This document shows positions 6,789-14,721 of a stretch of 20,762 nucleotides of DNA, one piece after another. The stretch spans positions 1-20,762 of the forward strand of contig NZ_JALXOZ010000024.1 of the NCBI RefSeq assembly GCF_025147465.1, in the 5' to 3' direction. Below the pieces are notes generated by a model. The model did no database searches, was not told the origin of the DNA, and saw only the letters and a list, made by a program, of their open reading frames with translations. Source of the stretch: Dermabacter sp. p3-SID358. GTDB lineage: Bacteria; Actinomycetota; Actinomycetes; Actinomycetales; Dermabacteraceae. The translations under genes were made by a program, and so were the position numbers. The stretch's first letter is position 1; each line of letters starts with the position of its first letter.

Positions 6789-9700
6789 GTGCACGAGACC
6801 GAAGAGCAAACGCCCGGCGATTCCTTCGGGCCAAATCAGTGGCTCGTAGACGAACTGCGCGCGCAGTTCGAGCAGGATCCCCGAAGCGTCGATCCTTCGT
6901 GGGCCGCCTACTTCACCTCTCACCCTCGCGCTGGTGCCGATCAGGAGCCTGCCCTTGCCCGCGAGGCAACGCCCGCTCGAGAAACGCAAGCGAAGCCCGA
7001 GGATTCCGAAGGTACTACCGAGGATGCGGCAGAGCGCTGCACCCGAGAGAAGCTCACGACCGTCACCCACAGCCACAGCGGAATCTCGTCGGCGTCGGAC
7101 CGCCCCCGCACCCCCACCACCGAAATTCCCGCTCTCACGGCGTTCGAACCAACTGAACCTGAACCAAGCCGCATGCGCGGTCCCGCCGCCGCGATCGTCA
7201 AGAACATGGACGAATCGCTCACGATCCCCACTGCGACGAGCGTGCGCGATGTCCCGGTCAAGCTCATGTTCGACAATCGTGAGGTTATCAACGGGCACCT
7301 GCGCCGAATGCGCGATGGCAAGGTCAGCTTCACCCACCTCATCGGTTACGCGATGGTCGAAGCGATCAGCGAAGTCACCGATATGAACAACGGCTTCGAG
7401 ATGAGGGATGGCAAACCCACGCTCCTCACGCGCGAAGACATCAACTTTGGCCTCGCGATCGATATTCGAAGGGCCGACGGTCGCCGAGGCCTGGTCGTGC
7501 CAAATATCAAAGGCGCTCAGCGCCTGAGCTTCCGCCAGTTCCGCCGTGAATACGACAGGATCGTGGAACGCGCCCGAAGCGGAAAGCTCACGATCGCTGA
7601 TTTCGAGGACACGACCGTGTCGCTCACAAACCCCGGCGGTATTGGCACCGTGCACTCGGTTCCACGCCTCATGAAGGGGCAGGGCGTAATCGTTGGTGTC
7701 GGCGCTATGAACTACCCAGCGGCATTTCAAGGCGCGAGCCCCGAGACTCTCGCGCAACTTGCTGTCTCCAAGGTCATGACGCTCACCTCGACCTACGACC
7801 ATCGCGTCATTCAGGGGGCAACCTCGGGCGAGTTCCTTCGCGTGATGGCACACAAGCTCATGGGGCTCGACGGTTTCTACGAGCGGATCTTCACTTCGAT
7901 GCGCGTGCCCTACGAGCCGATCCAATGGGTGCCGGACAACCCGCTGAGAGATTCCGATCAGGAAAAGTTTGCGCACGTCATGGATCTCATCCACGCGTAC
8001 CGCACGCGCGGGCACCTCGTCGCGGACATCGATCCACTCCAGTACCGGCAGCGCAAGCACCCCGACCTGGACGTATCAACCTACGGTCTTACCCTCTGGG
8101 ATCTCGACCGCACGTTCCCCACCCGCGGTTTCGGTGGGACTGAACGCGCAACCCTGCGAGACATCATCGAGAAGCTTCGTGACGCCTATTCGCGCACCAC
8201 GGGCGTCGAGTACATGCACCTCACCGACCCCGAGGAGCGCCTATGGTTCCAGGCGCAAATCGAACGCCCGCGCGATCCCTTCACTAAGCAAGAACTCACT
8301 CACATCATGGACCGCCTCAATGCCGCCGAGGCTTTCGAGCAGTTCCTGCAAACGAAGTACGTGGGCCAGCGCCGATTCTCCCTCGAGGGTGGCGAAGCCA
8401 TGATTCCGCTTCTCGACACGGTCATGTCGAGTGCCGCTCGGGCCGGCATGGACGAGGTGTGCATTGGCATGTCGCACCGCGGCCGACTCAACGTGCTCGC
8501 GAACCTCGCGGGCAAGAGCCACGCCCAAATTTTCCAGGAATTCGAAGGCACCGAAGATGTGGACCAGCTGGGCTCCGGCGACGTCAAGTACCACCTCGGT
8601 ACCGAAGGGTCGTTTACGTCGTGGGACGGTCACAGTACGAAGGTGTATCTCGCGGCCAACCCGAGCCACCTCGAGGCCGTAAACCCTGTGCTCGAAGGCA
8701 TTGTGCGCGCGAAACAAGACCGCTCCACGAACCGCACACTTGACTTCCCAATTTTGCCCATCCTCGTGCACGGAGATGCTGCATTCTCGGGTCAGGGTGT
8801 CGTGACCGAAACGCTCAATCTTTCAGAACTTCGCGGGTACCGCACTGGCGGAACGATCCACGTGGTGATCAACAACCAAATCGGGTTCACGACCTCACCC
8901 GACTCCTCGCGCAGCTCCTTCTATTCAACGGATATCGCCAAAGGCACGCAGCTGCCCATCTTCCACGTCAACGGCGATGACCCGGAGGCCGTTGTTCGCG
9001 CCGCCGAGATCGCCTTCGCCTACCGCCAACGCTTCCACCGCGACATCGTGATCGACATGGTCTGCTACCGCCGTCGCGGCCACAACGAAGGCGATGACCC
9101 CTCGATGACCCAGCCGCTCATGTACCGGATCATCGAAAATAAACCGAGCGTGCGCAAACTCTTTACGCAAACACTCCTCGACCGCGGCGACCTCTCCGAC
9201 GACGAGCTCCAGGGCGTCGTCGAGAACTTCCACACCCACCTCGAGAACGCCTTCGCGGGATCACGAGCGGGCGCCGACGTTCACGGAGCAAGCGTGCGGG
9301 GCCTCGAGCTTCCCGATTCGCAGCAAAAGATCGAACCACCGCATGAGGCGCCCTCCTTCGACACGGGCGTGGATCGCGGGATCATCGAGCGTATCGCCGA
9401 TGCGCACGCCGACTATCCGGATGATTTCACGCCGCACCCCAAGATCGCGCAGCTCGCCGAGCGACGTATCTCCATGAGCCGCAACGGCGGAATCGACTGG
9501 GGATTCGGCGAAATTCTTGCGTTCGGCTCGCTCCTGGTTGAGGGGTGCCCCGTGCGGCTCGCGGGCCAGGATTCGAGACGCGGAACGTTCACGCAGCGCC
9601 ACGCCGTGTTCATTGACGGCAAAACCCAGGACACGTGGACCCCTCTGCAGCACATCGACCGCAGCCAAGCGACCTTCAGCGTTTTCGACTCCTCCCTCAG

Positions 9701-10523
9701 CGAGTTCGCTGCCCTCGGCTTCGAGTACGGCTACTCGGTCGAAGCACTCGACTCGCTTGTGCTGTGGGAAGCACAGTTTGGGGACTTCGCCAACGGCGCA
9801 CAGACCATCATCGACGAGTTCATCGCGAGCAGCGAGCAAAAGTGGGGCCAGCGCTCCGGCGTGACACTGCTTCTCCCCCACGGCTATGAAGGGCAGGGGC
9901 CGGACCACAGCTCCGCGCGCCCCGAGCGCCTCTTGCAGCTATGCGCGGAGAGCAACATGCGAATCGCCGCCCCCTCGACTCCGGCGAACTATTTCCACCT
10001 CCTGCGCCGACAGGCGAAGCGTCCCCGCAAGCGCCCGCTCATCGTGCTCACGCCCAAATCGATGCTCCGAAAGAAAGCTGCAGCGAGCAATGTCGAAGAG
10101 TTCCTCTCGGGAACGTTCATGCCGGTCGTTCCTGATCAGAGCCGAGAGGCCGCGCACGCCAGGCGCGTACTCCTGTGCTCCGGAAAAATCTACTGGGATC
10201 TCGAAAAAGAGCGACAGCAGCGCGGGGACGACGAAACCGCGATCGTGCGGATCGAGCAACTCGCGCCTCTCCCGAGCGACGCCCTGCGCGAGGCGCTCAC
10301 GCCGTTCGGCGATGCACCCCTCACGTGGATCCAAGAAGAGCCTCTCAACCAAGGCGCTTGGGGGCACCTTGCCATGAATCTGCCCCGCGACATTGCGGGT
10401 CGCCTCCACGTGCTCGCGCGCCCCGCTTCGGCAAGCCCCGCAGCGGGTACCATGAAGAGGCATCTCGTTGAGCAACGCGAGCTTCTCGAGCGTGCTTTTT
10501 CCAAGGAAACGCTCGAGAGGTAA
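6789..10523 (+). CDS. kgd: Multifunctional 2-oxoglutarate decarboxylase/dehydrogenase Kgd (E1/E2 fusion)
   Basis: Kgd (OdhA, SucA-type) converts 2-oxoglutarate at the TCA cycle/glutamate branch point. In Actinobacteria an E2-like succinyltransferase domain is fused to the ThDP-dependent E1. The 1244 residues are close to the mycobacterial length. The N-terminal helix (GPNQWLVDELRAQFEQDP, 14-31) is followed by a disordered Pro/Ala/Thr linker (about 48-128). The acyltransferase domain (about 130-360) carries TYDHRVIQGA with catalytic H338. The E1 part has MSHRGRLNVLANLAGK, the ThDP motif starting G662-D663 (GDAAFSGQG) and ending NNQIGFTT (about 695-702), and a transketolase-like C-terminus (GPDHSSARPERLLQL; WIQEEPLNQGAWGHL). 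There is no lipoyl domain, as expected for the family; the lipoyl partner would be a separate E2. The start is GTG 6789. Confidence 0.97.
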   Translation: MHETEEQTPGDSFGPNQWLVDELRAQFEQDPRSVDPSWAAYFTSHPRAGADQEPALAREATPARETQAKPEDSEGTTEDAAERCTREKLTTVTHSHSGISSASDRPRTPTTEIPALTAFEPTEPEPSRMRGPAAAIVKNMDESLTIPTATSVRDVPVKLMFDNREVINGHLRRMRDGKVSFTHLIGYAMVEAISEVTDMNNGFEMRDGKPTLLTREDINFGLAIDIRRADGRRGLVVPNIKGAQRLSFRQFRREYDRIVERARSGKLTIADFEDTTVSLTNPGGIGTVHSVPRLMKGQGVIVGVGAMNYPAAFQGASPETLAQLAVSKVMTLTSTYDHRVIQGATSGEFLRVMAHKLMGLDGFYERIFTSMRVPYEPIQWVPDNPLRDSDQEKFAHVMDLIHAYRTRGHLVADIDPLQYRQRKHPDLDVSTYGLTLWDLDRTFPTRGFGGTERATLRDIIEKLRDAYSRTTGVEYMHLTDPEERLWFQAQIERPRDPFTKQELTHIMDRLNAAEAFEQFLQTKYVGQRRFSLEGGEAMIPLLDTVMSSAARAGMDEVCIGMSHRGRLNVLANLAGKSHAQIFQEFEGTEDVDQLGSGDVKYHLGTEGSFTSWDGHSTKVYLAANPSHLEAVNPVLEGIVRAKQDRSTNRTLDFPILPILVHGDAAFSGQGVVTETLNLSELRGYRTGGTIHVVINNQIGFTTSPDSSRSSFYSTDIAKGTQLPIFHVNGDDPEAVVRAAEIAFAYRQRFHRDIVIDMVCYRRRGHNEGDDPSMTQPLMYRIIENKPSVRKLFTQTLLDRGDLSDDELQGVVENFHTHLENAFAGSRAGADVHGASVRGLELPDSQQKIEPPHEAPSFDTGVDRGIIERIADAHADYPDDFTPHPKIAQLAERRISMSRNGGIDWGFGEILAFGSLLVEGCPVRLAGQDSRRGTFTQRHAVFIDGKTQDTWTPLQHIDRSQATFSVFDSSLSEFAALGFEYGYSVEALDSLVLWEAQFGDFANGAQTIIDEFIASSEQKWGQRSGVTLLLPHGYEGQGPDHSSARPERLLQLCAESNMRIAAPSTPANYFHLLRRQAKRPRKRPLIVLTPKSMLRKKAAASNVEEFLSGTFMPVVPDQSREAAHARRVLLCSGKIYWDLEKERQQRGDDETAIVRIEQLAPLPSDALREALTPFGDAPLTWIQEEPLNQGAWGHLAMNLPRDIAGRLHVLARPASASPAAGTMKRHLVEQRELLERAFSKETLER

Positions 10524-10531
10524 GAGGGATA

Positions 10532-10585
10532 CCCCGCTCACCTGGGAGCGTCTACGGGGCGCGGCAAGCGTCGGAATCTCGCCCC
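10532..10585 (+). terminator. GC-rich hairpins after kgd (possible terminator or attenuator)
   Basis: Two mutually exclusive folds are visible. One is CGCTC (10535-10539) with GAGCG (10546-10550), extended by CCC/GGG. The other is GGGGCG (10556-10561) with CGCCCC (10580-10585). There is no T-run. They lie in the 111-bp gap between kgd and the next gene and could weaken read-through. Confidence 0.3.
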
Positions 10586-10634
10586 GCGAACTCGACCGCC
10601 AACACGACCACCGAAAACAACCGAAGGGACCGCC

Positions 10635-11267
10635 GTGACTTCCTCCCCAGCCCCCTCTAAGCCGCGCGTTCGCGTTATCGCCCTTGGCGATGAGATGCTC
10701 GCCGGCGCTGGCGACCAGCGCGCGATGGGCTGGTTTACGCGCGCACTTGCCCAGCACAATGGCGGGGGCGATCTCGTGGACTCATACGTCGCCGCGATCC
10801 CCGGTGAAACTACGGCGGCCCTTGCCAAGCGCTGGGAAGGCGATGTCACGCGACTTCTCGATACGCACAACACTGGCGAGACCGACGACACTCAGCACAG
10901 GGTTGTGATCGCCCTCGGTCGCGCCGATCTCGACGCTGGCATCAGCATCGCGCGCTCACGCCTCAACCTCGCGACAGTCCTCGACGGCCTCGGGCACCTC
11001 AGGATTCCCACATTTGTCGTGGGCCCTGCCCCTTCGAAGAATCGCGCACGTACCGACGCCATTCTCGATCTTTCGCACGCCTTTCTTGACGTGTGCGCGC
11101 GTCGCCGGGTGCCCTACGTGGACCCGGCGGCTGCACTCGCGCACCACGACCAGTTCATCGGCGACGTTGCCCGTTCCCCGCGCGATCTTCCTTCACAAAC
11201 GGGCTACGGGCTTATCACGTGGCTCGTGCTCCACGGCGAGTTCTCGCAATTCCTCGCCGCGCAGTAG
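10635..11267 (+). CDS. SGNH/GDSL-fold protein with altered catalytic residues
   Basis: The 210-residue, apparently cytoplasmic protein matches the SGNH hydrolase fold. Block I is VIALGDEMLAGAGD (about 14-27): the usual nucleophilic Ser of GDS is Glu. The block III region reads VVIALGRADLDAG, without the GxND Asn, and the C-terminal block V reads LPSQTGYGLITWLVLHG, without the usual DxxH pair. IPTFVVGPAP and VPYVDPAAALAHHDQF resemble, from memory, an actinobacterial family whose members share the GDE form; that recollection needs a search. It may be a non-hydrolytic binding protein or use another chemistry. The start is GTG 10635 with AAGGGA 6 nt upstream. Its role, and any link to kgd, is unknown. 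Confidence 0.7.
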   Translation: MTSSPAPSKPRVRVIALGDEMLAGAGDQRAMGWFTRALAQHNGGGDLVDSYVAAIPGETTAALAKRWEGDVTRLLDTHNTGETDDTQHRVVIALGRADLDAGISIARSRLNLATVLDGLGHLRIPTFVVGPAPSKNRARTDAILDLSHAFLDVCARRRVPYVDPAAALAHHDQFIGDVARSPRDLPSQTGYGLITWLVLHGEFSQFLAAQ

Positions 11268-11313
11268 CCCTGCGTGCGTGATGTTGGTCCCCTCGTAATA
11301 AAGTCCTCTCGGG

Positions 11314-11340
11314 CACTCGCGCCGAGTGTGAGACAATACC
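11314..11340 (+). promoter_or_regulatory. Inverted repeat next to a possible bL37 promoter
   Basis: CACTCG (11314-11319) and CGAGTG (11323-11328) form a perfect 6-bp inverted repeat. It is followed by GAGACAATACC, whose GACAAT is a partial -10 about 66 nt before the bL37 start. A second hairpin, CGCAC/GTGCG (11352-11365), lies in the would-be leader. The repeat could instead end the upstream SGNH transcript. Confidence 0.3.
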
Positions 11341-11402
11341 GGGGTTGCTTTCGCACCTCGGTGCGGGCATTGACACGCGAACCGAACGAAAAGGAGAGTG
11401 CC

Positions 11403-11477
11403 ATGAGCAAGCGCGGACGCAAGCGCAAGTCGCGTAGGAAGAACAGCGCAAACCACGGAAAGCGCCCCGGCGTCTGA
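11403..11477 (+). CDS. Ribosomal protein bL37 (AURKAIP1/COX24-domain peptide)
   Basis: The 24-residue, strongly basic peptide starts MSKRGRKRKSRRK and ends NHGKRPGV. It matches the actinobacterial 50S protein bL37, first noticed in mycobacterial ribosome structures, which lies buried in 23S rRNA. The start ATG is preceded by AAAAGGAGAG 4-8 nt upstream, a near-perfect ribosome site suited to high expression. It is short enough to be missed by most gene callers. It is followed 33 nt later by a strong terminator shared with the convergent rsrA. Neighbourhood with sigR-rsrA is, as I recall, seen in other Actinobacteria. Confidence 0.88.
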   Translation: MSKRGRKRKSRRKNSANHGKRPGV

Positions 11478-11508
11478 GCAACGCGCTCGGCACGCGAATC
11501 CGTAACAA

Positions 11509-11538
11509 AGCGCCCGGCTGGTTTCTCAGCCGGGCGTT
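11509..11538. terminator. Bidirectional terminator between bL37 and rsrA
   Basis: A perfect 10-bp stem CGCCCGGCTG (11511-11520) with CAGCCGGGCG (11527-11536), loop GTTTCT, extends by A-T and G-U pairs to 12 bp. On plus it is followed by TTGCTCTATCTC; on minus by CTTTGTTACGG. It serves both convergent genes. Confidence 0.85.
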
Positions 11539-11577
11539 GCTCTATCTCCAAAGCTTTCTCTCGCGAGGTCGCTCCAC

Positions 11578-11904
11578 TCAACCGTGCAGGGGACCTTCGA
11601 TCGTCCGTGTCATGGAGATCGATTCGCGTCGCACGCTCCCATTGGAGCCGTAGCTCACGCGCACCTCGCGATACGTGAGGGTTCGCGCTGAACCTCGCAC
11701 GCGCTCTCGCAGCTCTTCCGAGGCGCGCCCTGCGCACGAGGAGCGCAAAAGCTGACGAACGAGACGCGCCTGCTCGATTTCTCGCGCGCATGCGGCACAT
11801 TCGCCGAGATGATTTTCGAGTTCGACCGCTTCTGAGTCGCTCAGTCGCCCCCTGAGGGCACGATCGACCCGATTCATGAGGCGCTCAAGCGCTGGATCAC
11901 ACAC
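11578..11904 (-). CDS. rsrA: Anti-sigma factor of the RsrA/RshA zinc (ZAS) type
   Basis: The 108-residue product is a redox-sensitive zinc anti-sigma factor that holds SigR until disulphide stress releases it. The zinc motif HxxxCxxC is HLGECAAC, giving H32, C36 and C39. C2 is the likely fourth ligand; its spacing to H32 (30) is a little longer than in known RsrA/RshA proteins, as far as I recall. A further Cys occurs at SSCAG, about residue 56. The start is GTG 11904, preceded by GAAAGGGG 6 nt upstream. An in-frame ATG at 11967 would add 21 residues but has no ribosome site at proper distance. sigR lies just upstream on the same strand, leaving a 99-nt gap with this start. Confidence 0.85.
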   Translation of the reverse strand: MCDPALERLMNRVDRALRGRLSDSEAVELENHLGECAACAREIEQARLVRQLLRSSCAGRASEELRERVRGSARTLTYREVRVSYGSNGSVRRESISMTRTIEGPLHG

Positions 11905-11910
11905 GAGTGG

Positions 11911-11918
11911 CCCCTTTC
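11911..11918 (-). promoter_or_regulatory. Ribosome binding site deciding the rsrA start
   Basis: GAAAGGGG on the minus strand, 6 nt before GTG 11904. It favours the 108-residue form over the longer reading frame beginning at ATG 11967. Confidence 0.7.
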
Positions 11919-12003
11919 TGTGGTCGCGTACCGGCCCTCTCAGTGCCGCCTCTCGCGGCGCTCGCATGAGGTTTGAACGCGCGCCCAGCGCCTTTTATTC
12001 CCC

Positions 12004-12699
12004 TCATGCCGTCGGCTCCTCAGCCCTATCATCACCGGTCTCACGCAGGTATCCGCGCTCGCGTGCGTATTGTTCGAGCGAAGCGCGCAAGAGCCCGCGC
12101 CCACGGTGGATACGCGACATCACGGTCCCGATCGGGGTGCCCATGATCTCGGCAATTTCCTTGTAGGAAAAACCTTCGACATCGGCGAGGTAGACCGCCT
12201 CGCGGTAGTCGTCGCGAAGGTCGTTCAGAGCGTCTTGGATATCGCCCTCGGGAAGGAGCGCAAGGGCCTCGGTTTCAGCGCTGCGGAGCCCCGTGCTGTC
12301 GTGGGAGGCCGCACGGGCAAGCTGCCAGTCTTCGACCTGCTCTCCTCCGGATTCCTTGGGGCGGCGCTGTGCCTTGCGGTAGGAGGAGATGAACGCGTTG
12401 TGCATAATGCGAAAAAGCCAGGCACGCATATTTGTGCCAGCCCTGAAGCTCGCCGATGCGCGAAAGGCGCGCACGTAGGTGTCCTGCACGAGATCTTCGG
12501 CATCGTGTTGGTGGCGCGTGAGACGAAGCGCGCCCGAGTAAAGCGCATCGATGTGGCTCAAAGCCTCCCGTTCGAACTCCTCGGGGCTAAGTGCCGTGGG
12601 CGGCGCGTTCGTCGCGCTCGCTGCGGCACTCGACTCGTCGCTCTCCACAGCTTCCTCCACGGTGTTCCCTCGAGATTGGAACGTTTCTTCTTCAGTCAT
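12004..12699 (-). CDS. sigR: ECF sigma factor SigR/SigH (thiol-oxidative stress)
   Basis: This extracytoplasmic-function sigma factor directs RNA polymerase to oxidative and heat stress genes and is paired with RsrA downstream. The 231-residue form has an acidic, low-complexity N-terminus (1-40), then sigma region 2 ([20 protein letters not shown] to [15 protein letters not shown]). A linker precedes region 4 ([20 protein letters not shown] to [18 protein letters not shown]). The ATG at 12699 has no clear ribosome site. In-frame GTG codons at 12660 (after GAGGGA) and 12648 (after GGAGG) have better ones and would remove 13 or 17 residues without touching region 2. No full GGAAT-N18-GTT autoregulatory promoter is visible upstream. 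It diverges from the DoxX gene. Confidence 0.93.
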   Translation of the reverse strand: MTEEETFQSRGNTVEEAVESDESSAAASATNAPPTALSPEEFEREALSHIDALYSGALRLTRHQHDAEDLVQDTYVRAFRASASFRAGTNMRAWLFRIMHNAFISSYRKAQRRPKESGGEQVEDWQLARAASHDSTGLRSAETEALALLPEGDIQDALNDLRDDYREAVYLADVEGFSYKEIAEIMGTPIGTVMSRIHRGRGLLRASLEQYARERGYLRETGDDRAEEPTA

Positions 12700-12798
12700 C
12701 GGGTTCGACTCTACGCTGTTCAGGTGGGAGTTTCATGCGGTGCGATAGTCTTTGCGTGTTCCGATTCGCACGGCCTCAAAAAGGAAGCTGAGGAAAGC

Positions 12799-13368
12799 AT
12801 GTCCCTCGTTCGCCGCATCGCACGCCCCCTTCTCGCCGCACCGTTCATCTTCGAGGGTGTGCAAACTGCCATCCGCCCCGATCGCGTTCTCGATGCTCTT
12901 CCCGTGACGATCGCTGATATCGACGAGCAGGTTTCGAAGAGCCCGCTCCCGACCGACGCGGAAACGATCCTTCGTGCTGCCGGCGGTCTCGCCGCCGTTG
13001 CGGGCGCCGCCTTTGCGTTGAACAAGAAGCCGCGCCTTGCCTCGGCAACCCTCTTGCTCACGACCACCGTTGGCCTCGCTGGCCGCAAGCGCGTGTGGGA
13101 GCTGAAGGGAACCGAACGCACCGAAGAGTTGCGCGCCATCGCCGGCGACCTGGGCCTCCTCGGTGGCGTTCTCCTCGCGGTTGTTGACACCGACGGCAAA
13201 CCTTCGCTCGCCTACCGCGTTGATCAGGCCGTGGCTCGCGCACAGAAGGCGGCAGCGGAAAAGCAGCGCGAACTCGAGAAGGCTGCGAAGAAGAGCAAGA
13301 AGAAGTCGTCGAAGGGTCTCGACGAGCTCGACCGCACTCTCGCAAAGAAGATCAAGAAGACCGCCTAA
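12799..13368 (+). CDS. DoxX family membrane protein with Lys-rich tail
   Basis: This 189-residue four-helix membrane protein of the DoxX family has segments near 8-25 (RPLLAAPFIFEGVQTAI), 58-75, 79-96 and 108-128. The C-terminal ~45 residues are cytoplasmic-type, rich in Lys, Ala and Glu (KAAKKSKKKSSKGLDELD). DoxX members have been linked to thiol/oxidative-stress membrane complexes in mycobacteria; the function here is unproven. The start is ATG 12799, with GAGGAAAG 1-8 nt upstream. The open frame extends much further 5', but that part opposes sigR and is not coding. The gene is the first of a plus-strand operon, 15 nt before aroA, and is divergent from sigR, which may place it under stress control. 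Confidence 0.85.
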   Translation: MSLVRRIARPLLAAPFIFEGVQTAIRPDRVLDALPVTIADIDEQVSKSPLPTDAETILRAAGGLAAVAGAAFALNKKPRLASATLLLTTTVGLAGRKRVWELKGTERTEELRAIAGDLGLLGGVLLAVVDTDGKPSLAYRVDQAVARAQKAAAEKQRELEKAAKKSKKKSSKGLDELDRTLAKKIKKTA

Positions 13369-13383
13369 GTTTCGAGGTGTTCC

Positions 13384-14721
13384 GTGCCTGACGTTCAGTG
13401 GACGGCGCCCGTTGCACACGGGCTCATTGATGCGCACGTCAGCATTCCCGGTTCCAAGTCCCTCACGAATCGGTGGCTCGTACTCACCTCGCTTGCGAGC
13501 ACGCCCACCGATATCGTGGGGGCTCTTGCGTCGAGAGACTCCCGCCTCATGATCGAGGCGCTCGGAGCGCTTGGCGGGTCCGCGGCCACCAAGGACGGCG
13601 CCCTTGCGATCTCGCCTCTGCCTTTCTCACTCGCGAATCCCGAAAGGGACGATTCACTCGAGCCTCTCGAAATCCACTGCGGCCTCGCCGGAACCGTGAT
13701 GCGGTTCGTGCCACCGCTTGCGTTACTCACGTCGCGAGCCGTGACTTTCACGGGCGACGGTGGAGCACTCGTGCGCCCCATGGCGGCCCTTATTGATGCG
13801 CTTCGCCAGCAGGGAGCCGAGGTGACGTGCCACGGTGAGGAAGGTTTCCTGCCCTTCACAGTGCGCGGCAACGGCCTTCCGGGCGGCGCCGTGTCGATAG
13901 ATGCGAGCGGTTCGAGCCAGTTCGTCTCGGCCCTCCTCCTCGCCGCTGTCCGGGCACAGTCTCCCCTCACGATCCGCCATACCGGCGCGCACCTCCCTTC
14001 GCTCCCCCACATCGAGATGACCCTCGCGCTCCTTCGAGAATGCGGCATTGAAGCACGGCATGACGTCGAAAACGGCTGCCACGAATGGAGCGTCACCCCA
14101 GGCGAGCCACGCCTTCCCGACCCGGTCGTGGTCGAGCCCGACCTCTCAAACGCGGGCCCCTTCATCGCCGCGGCCCTCGTCACGGGCGGCACCGTCTCGA
14201 TCGAAAACTGGCCCGAGCACACCACTCAACCCGGCGACGAATTCCGTCGGATTCTCCCCCTCATGGGCGCGAAGGTTGAGCGCATCGGCCCCGATGTAGA
14301 GTTTTCGGGCACCGGTACCCTCCGCGGGATCAATGTGGACCTGGCAGCCGTCGGAGAGCTCACCCCCACAATCGCAGCGCTCGCCGCACTCGCCAATTCC
14401 CCGAGCCGTTTGAGTGGAATCGGGCATTTGCGTGGCCACGAAACCGACCGCGTGCACGCGCTTGCCGTAGAGCTCACCAAACTCGGGGCAAGCGTGAGCG
14501 AAGGTGAAGACTTCCTCGAGATCACTCCCGGCCCCCTGACCGGCACGGTTTTTGAAACTTACGAGGATCACCGGATGGCCACAGCGGGCGCGATCATCGG
14601 CTTGCGCGTTCCCGGCGTGCGAGTGGTCAACGTTCAAACAACGAGCAAAACCCTCCCCGACTTCGTCGGCATGTGGACCTCCATGCTGCACTTGGGAAAC
14701 CCTGCGGGGAACACGTGGTGA
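13384..14721 (+). CDS. aroA: 3-phosphoshikimate 1-carboxyvinyltransferase (EPSP synthase)
   Basis: AroA joins shikimate-3-phosphate and PEP to form EPSP, the sixth step of the shikimate pathway, in the cytoplasm. The 445 residues match the family. Visible motifs are the S3P-binding SIPGSKSLTNR (about 20-30), the CGLAGTVMRF segment, DGSSQFVSALL-type residues (DASGSSQFVSALLLA), GHLRGHETDRVHAL and YEDHRMATAGAI, all at expected positions, with intact Lys, Arg, Asp and Glu residues. The start is GTG 13384, with GAGG 7 nt upstream. The last codons overlap the rsgA start by GTGA, so expression of the two is coupled. Confidence 0.96.
   Translation: MPDVQWTAPVAHGLIDAHVSIPGSKSLTNRWLVLTSLASTPTDIVGALASRDSRLMIEALGALGGSAATKDGALAISPLPFSLANPERDDSLEPLEIHCGLAGTVMRFVPPLALLTSRAVTFTGDGGALVRPMAALIDALRQQGAEVTCHGEEGFLPFTVRGNGLPGGAVSIDASGSSQFVSALLLAAVRAQSPLTIRHTGAHLPSLPHIEMTLALLRECGIEARHDVENGCHEWSVTPGEPRLPDPVVVEPDLSNAGPFIAAALVTGGTVSIENWPEHTTQPGDEFRRILPLMGAKVERIGPDVEFSGTGTLRGINVDLAAVGELTPTIAALAALANSPSRLSGIGHLRGHETDRVHALAVELTKLGASVSEGEDFLEITPGPLTGTVFETYEDHRMATAGAIIGLRVPGVRVVNVQTTSKTLPDFVGMWTSMLHLGNPAGNTW

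Noticed and set aside
6753..8060. Long open frame (435 codons) on the minus strand opposite kgd
   Set aside because: It lies wholly antisense to a well-conserved part of Kgd and shows no domain or ribosome site; long antisense frames are expected in GC-rich DNA.
12758..12762. GGAAC on the minus strand upstream of sigR as a SigR-type -35
   Set aside because: No GTT-type -10 occurs at 16-19 nt spacing, so an autoregulatory promoter cannot be supported here.
12070..12798. 5' extension of the DoxX reading frame
   Set aside because: This part is antisense to sigR and lacks DoxX similarity. The ATG at 12799 has a clear ribosome site and begins the first membrane helix.
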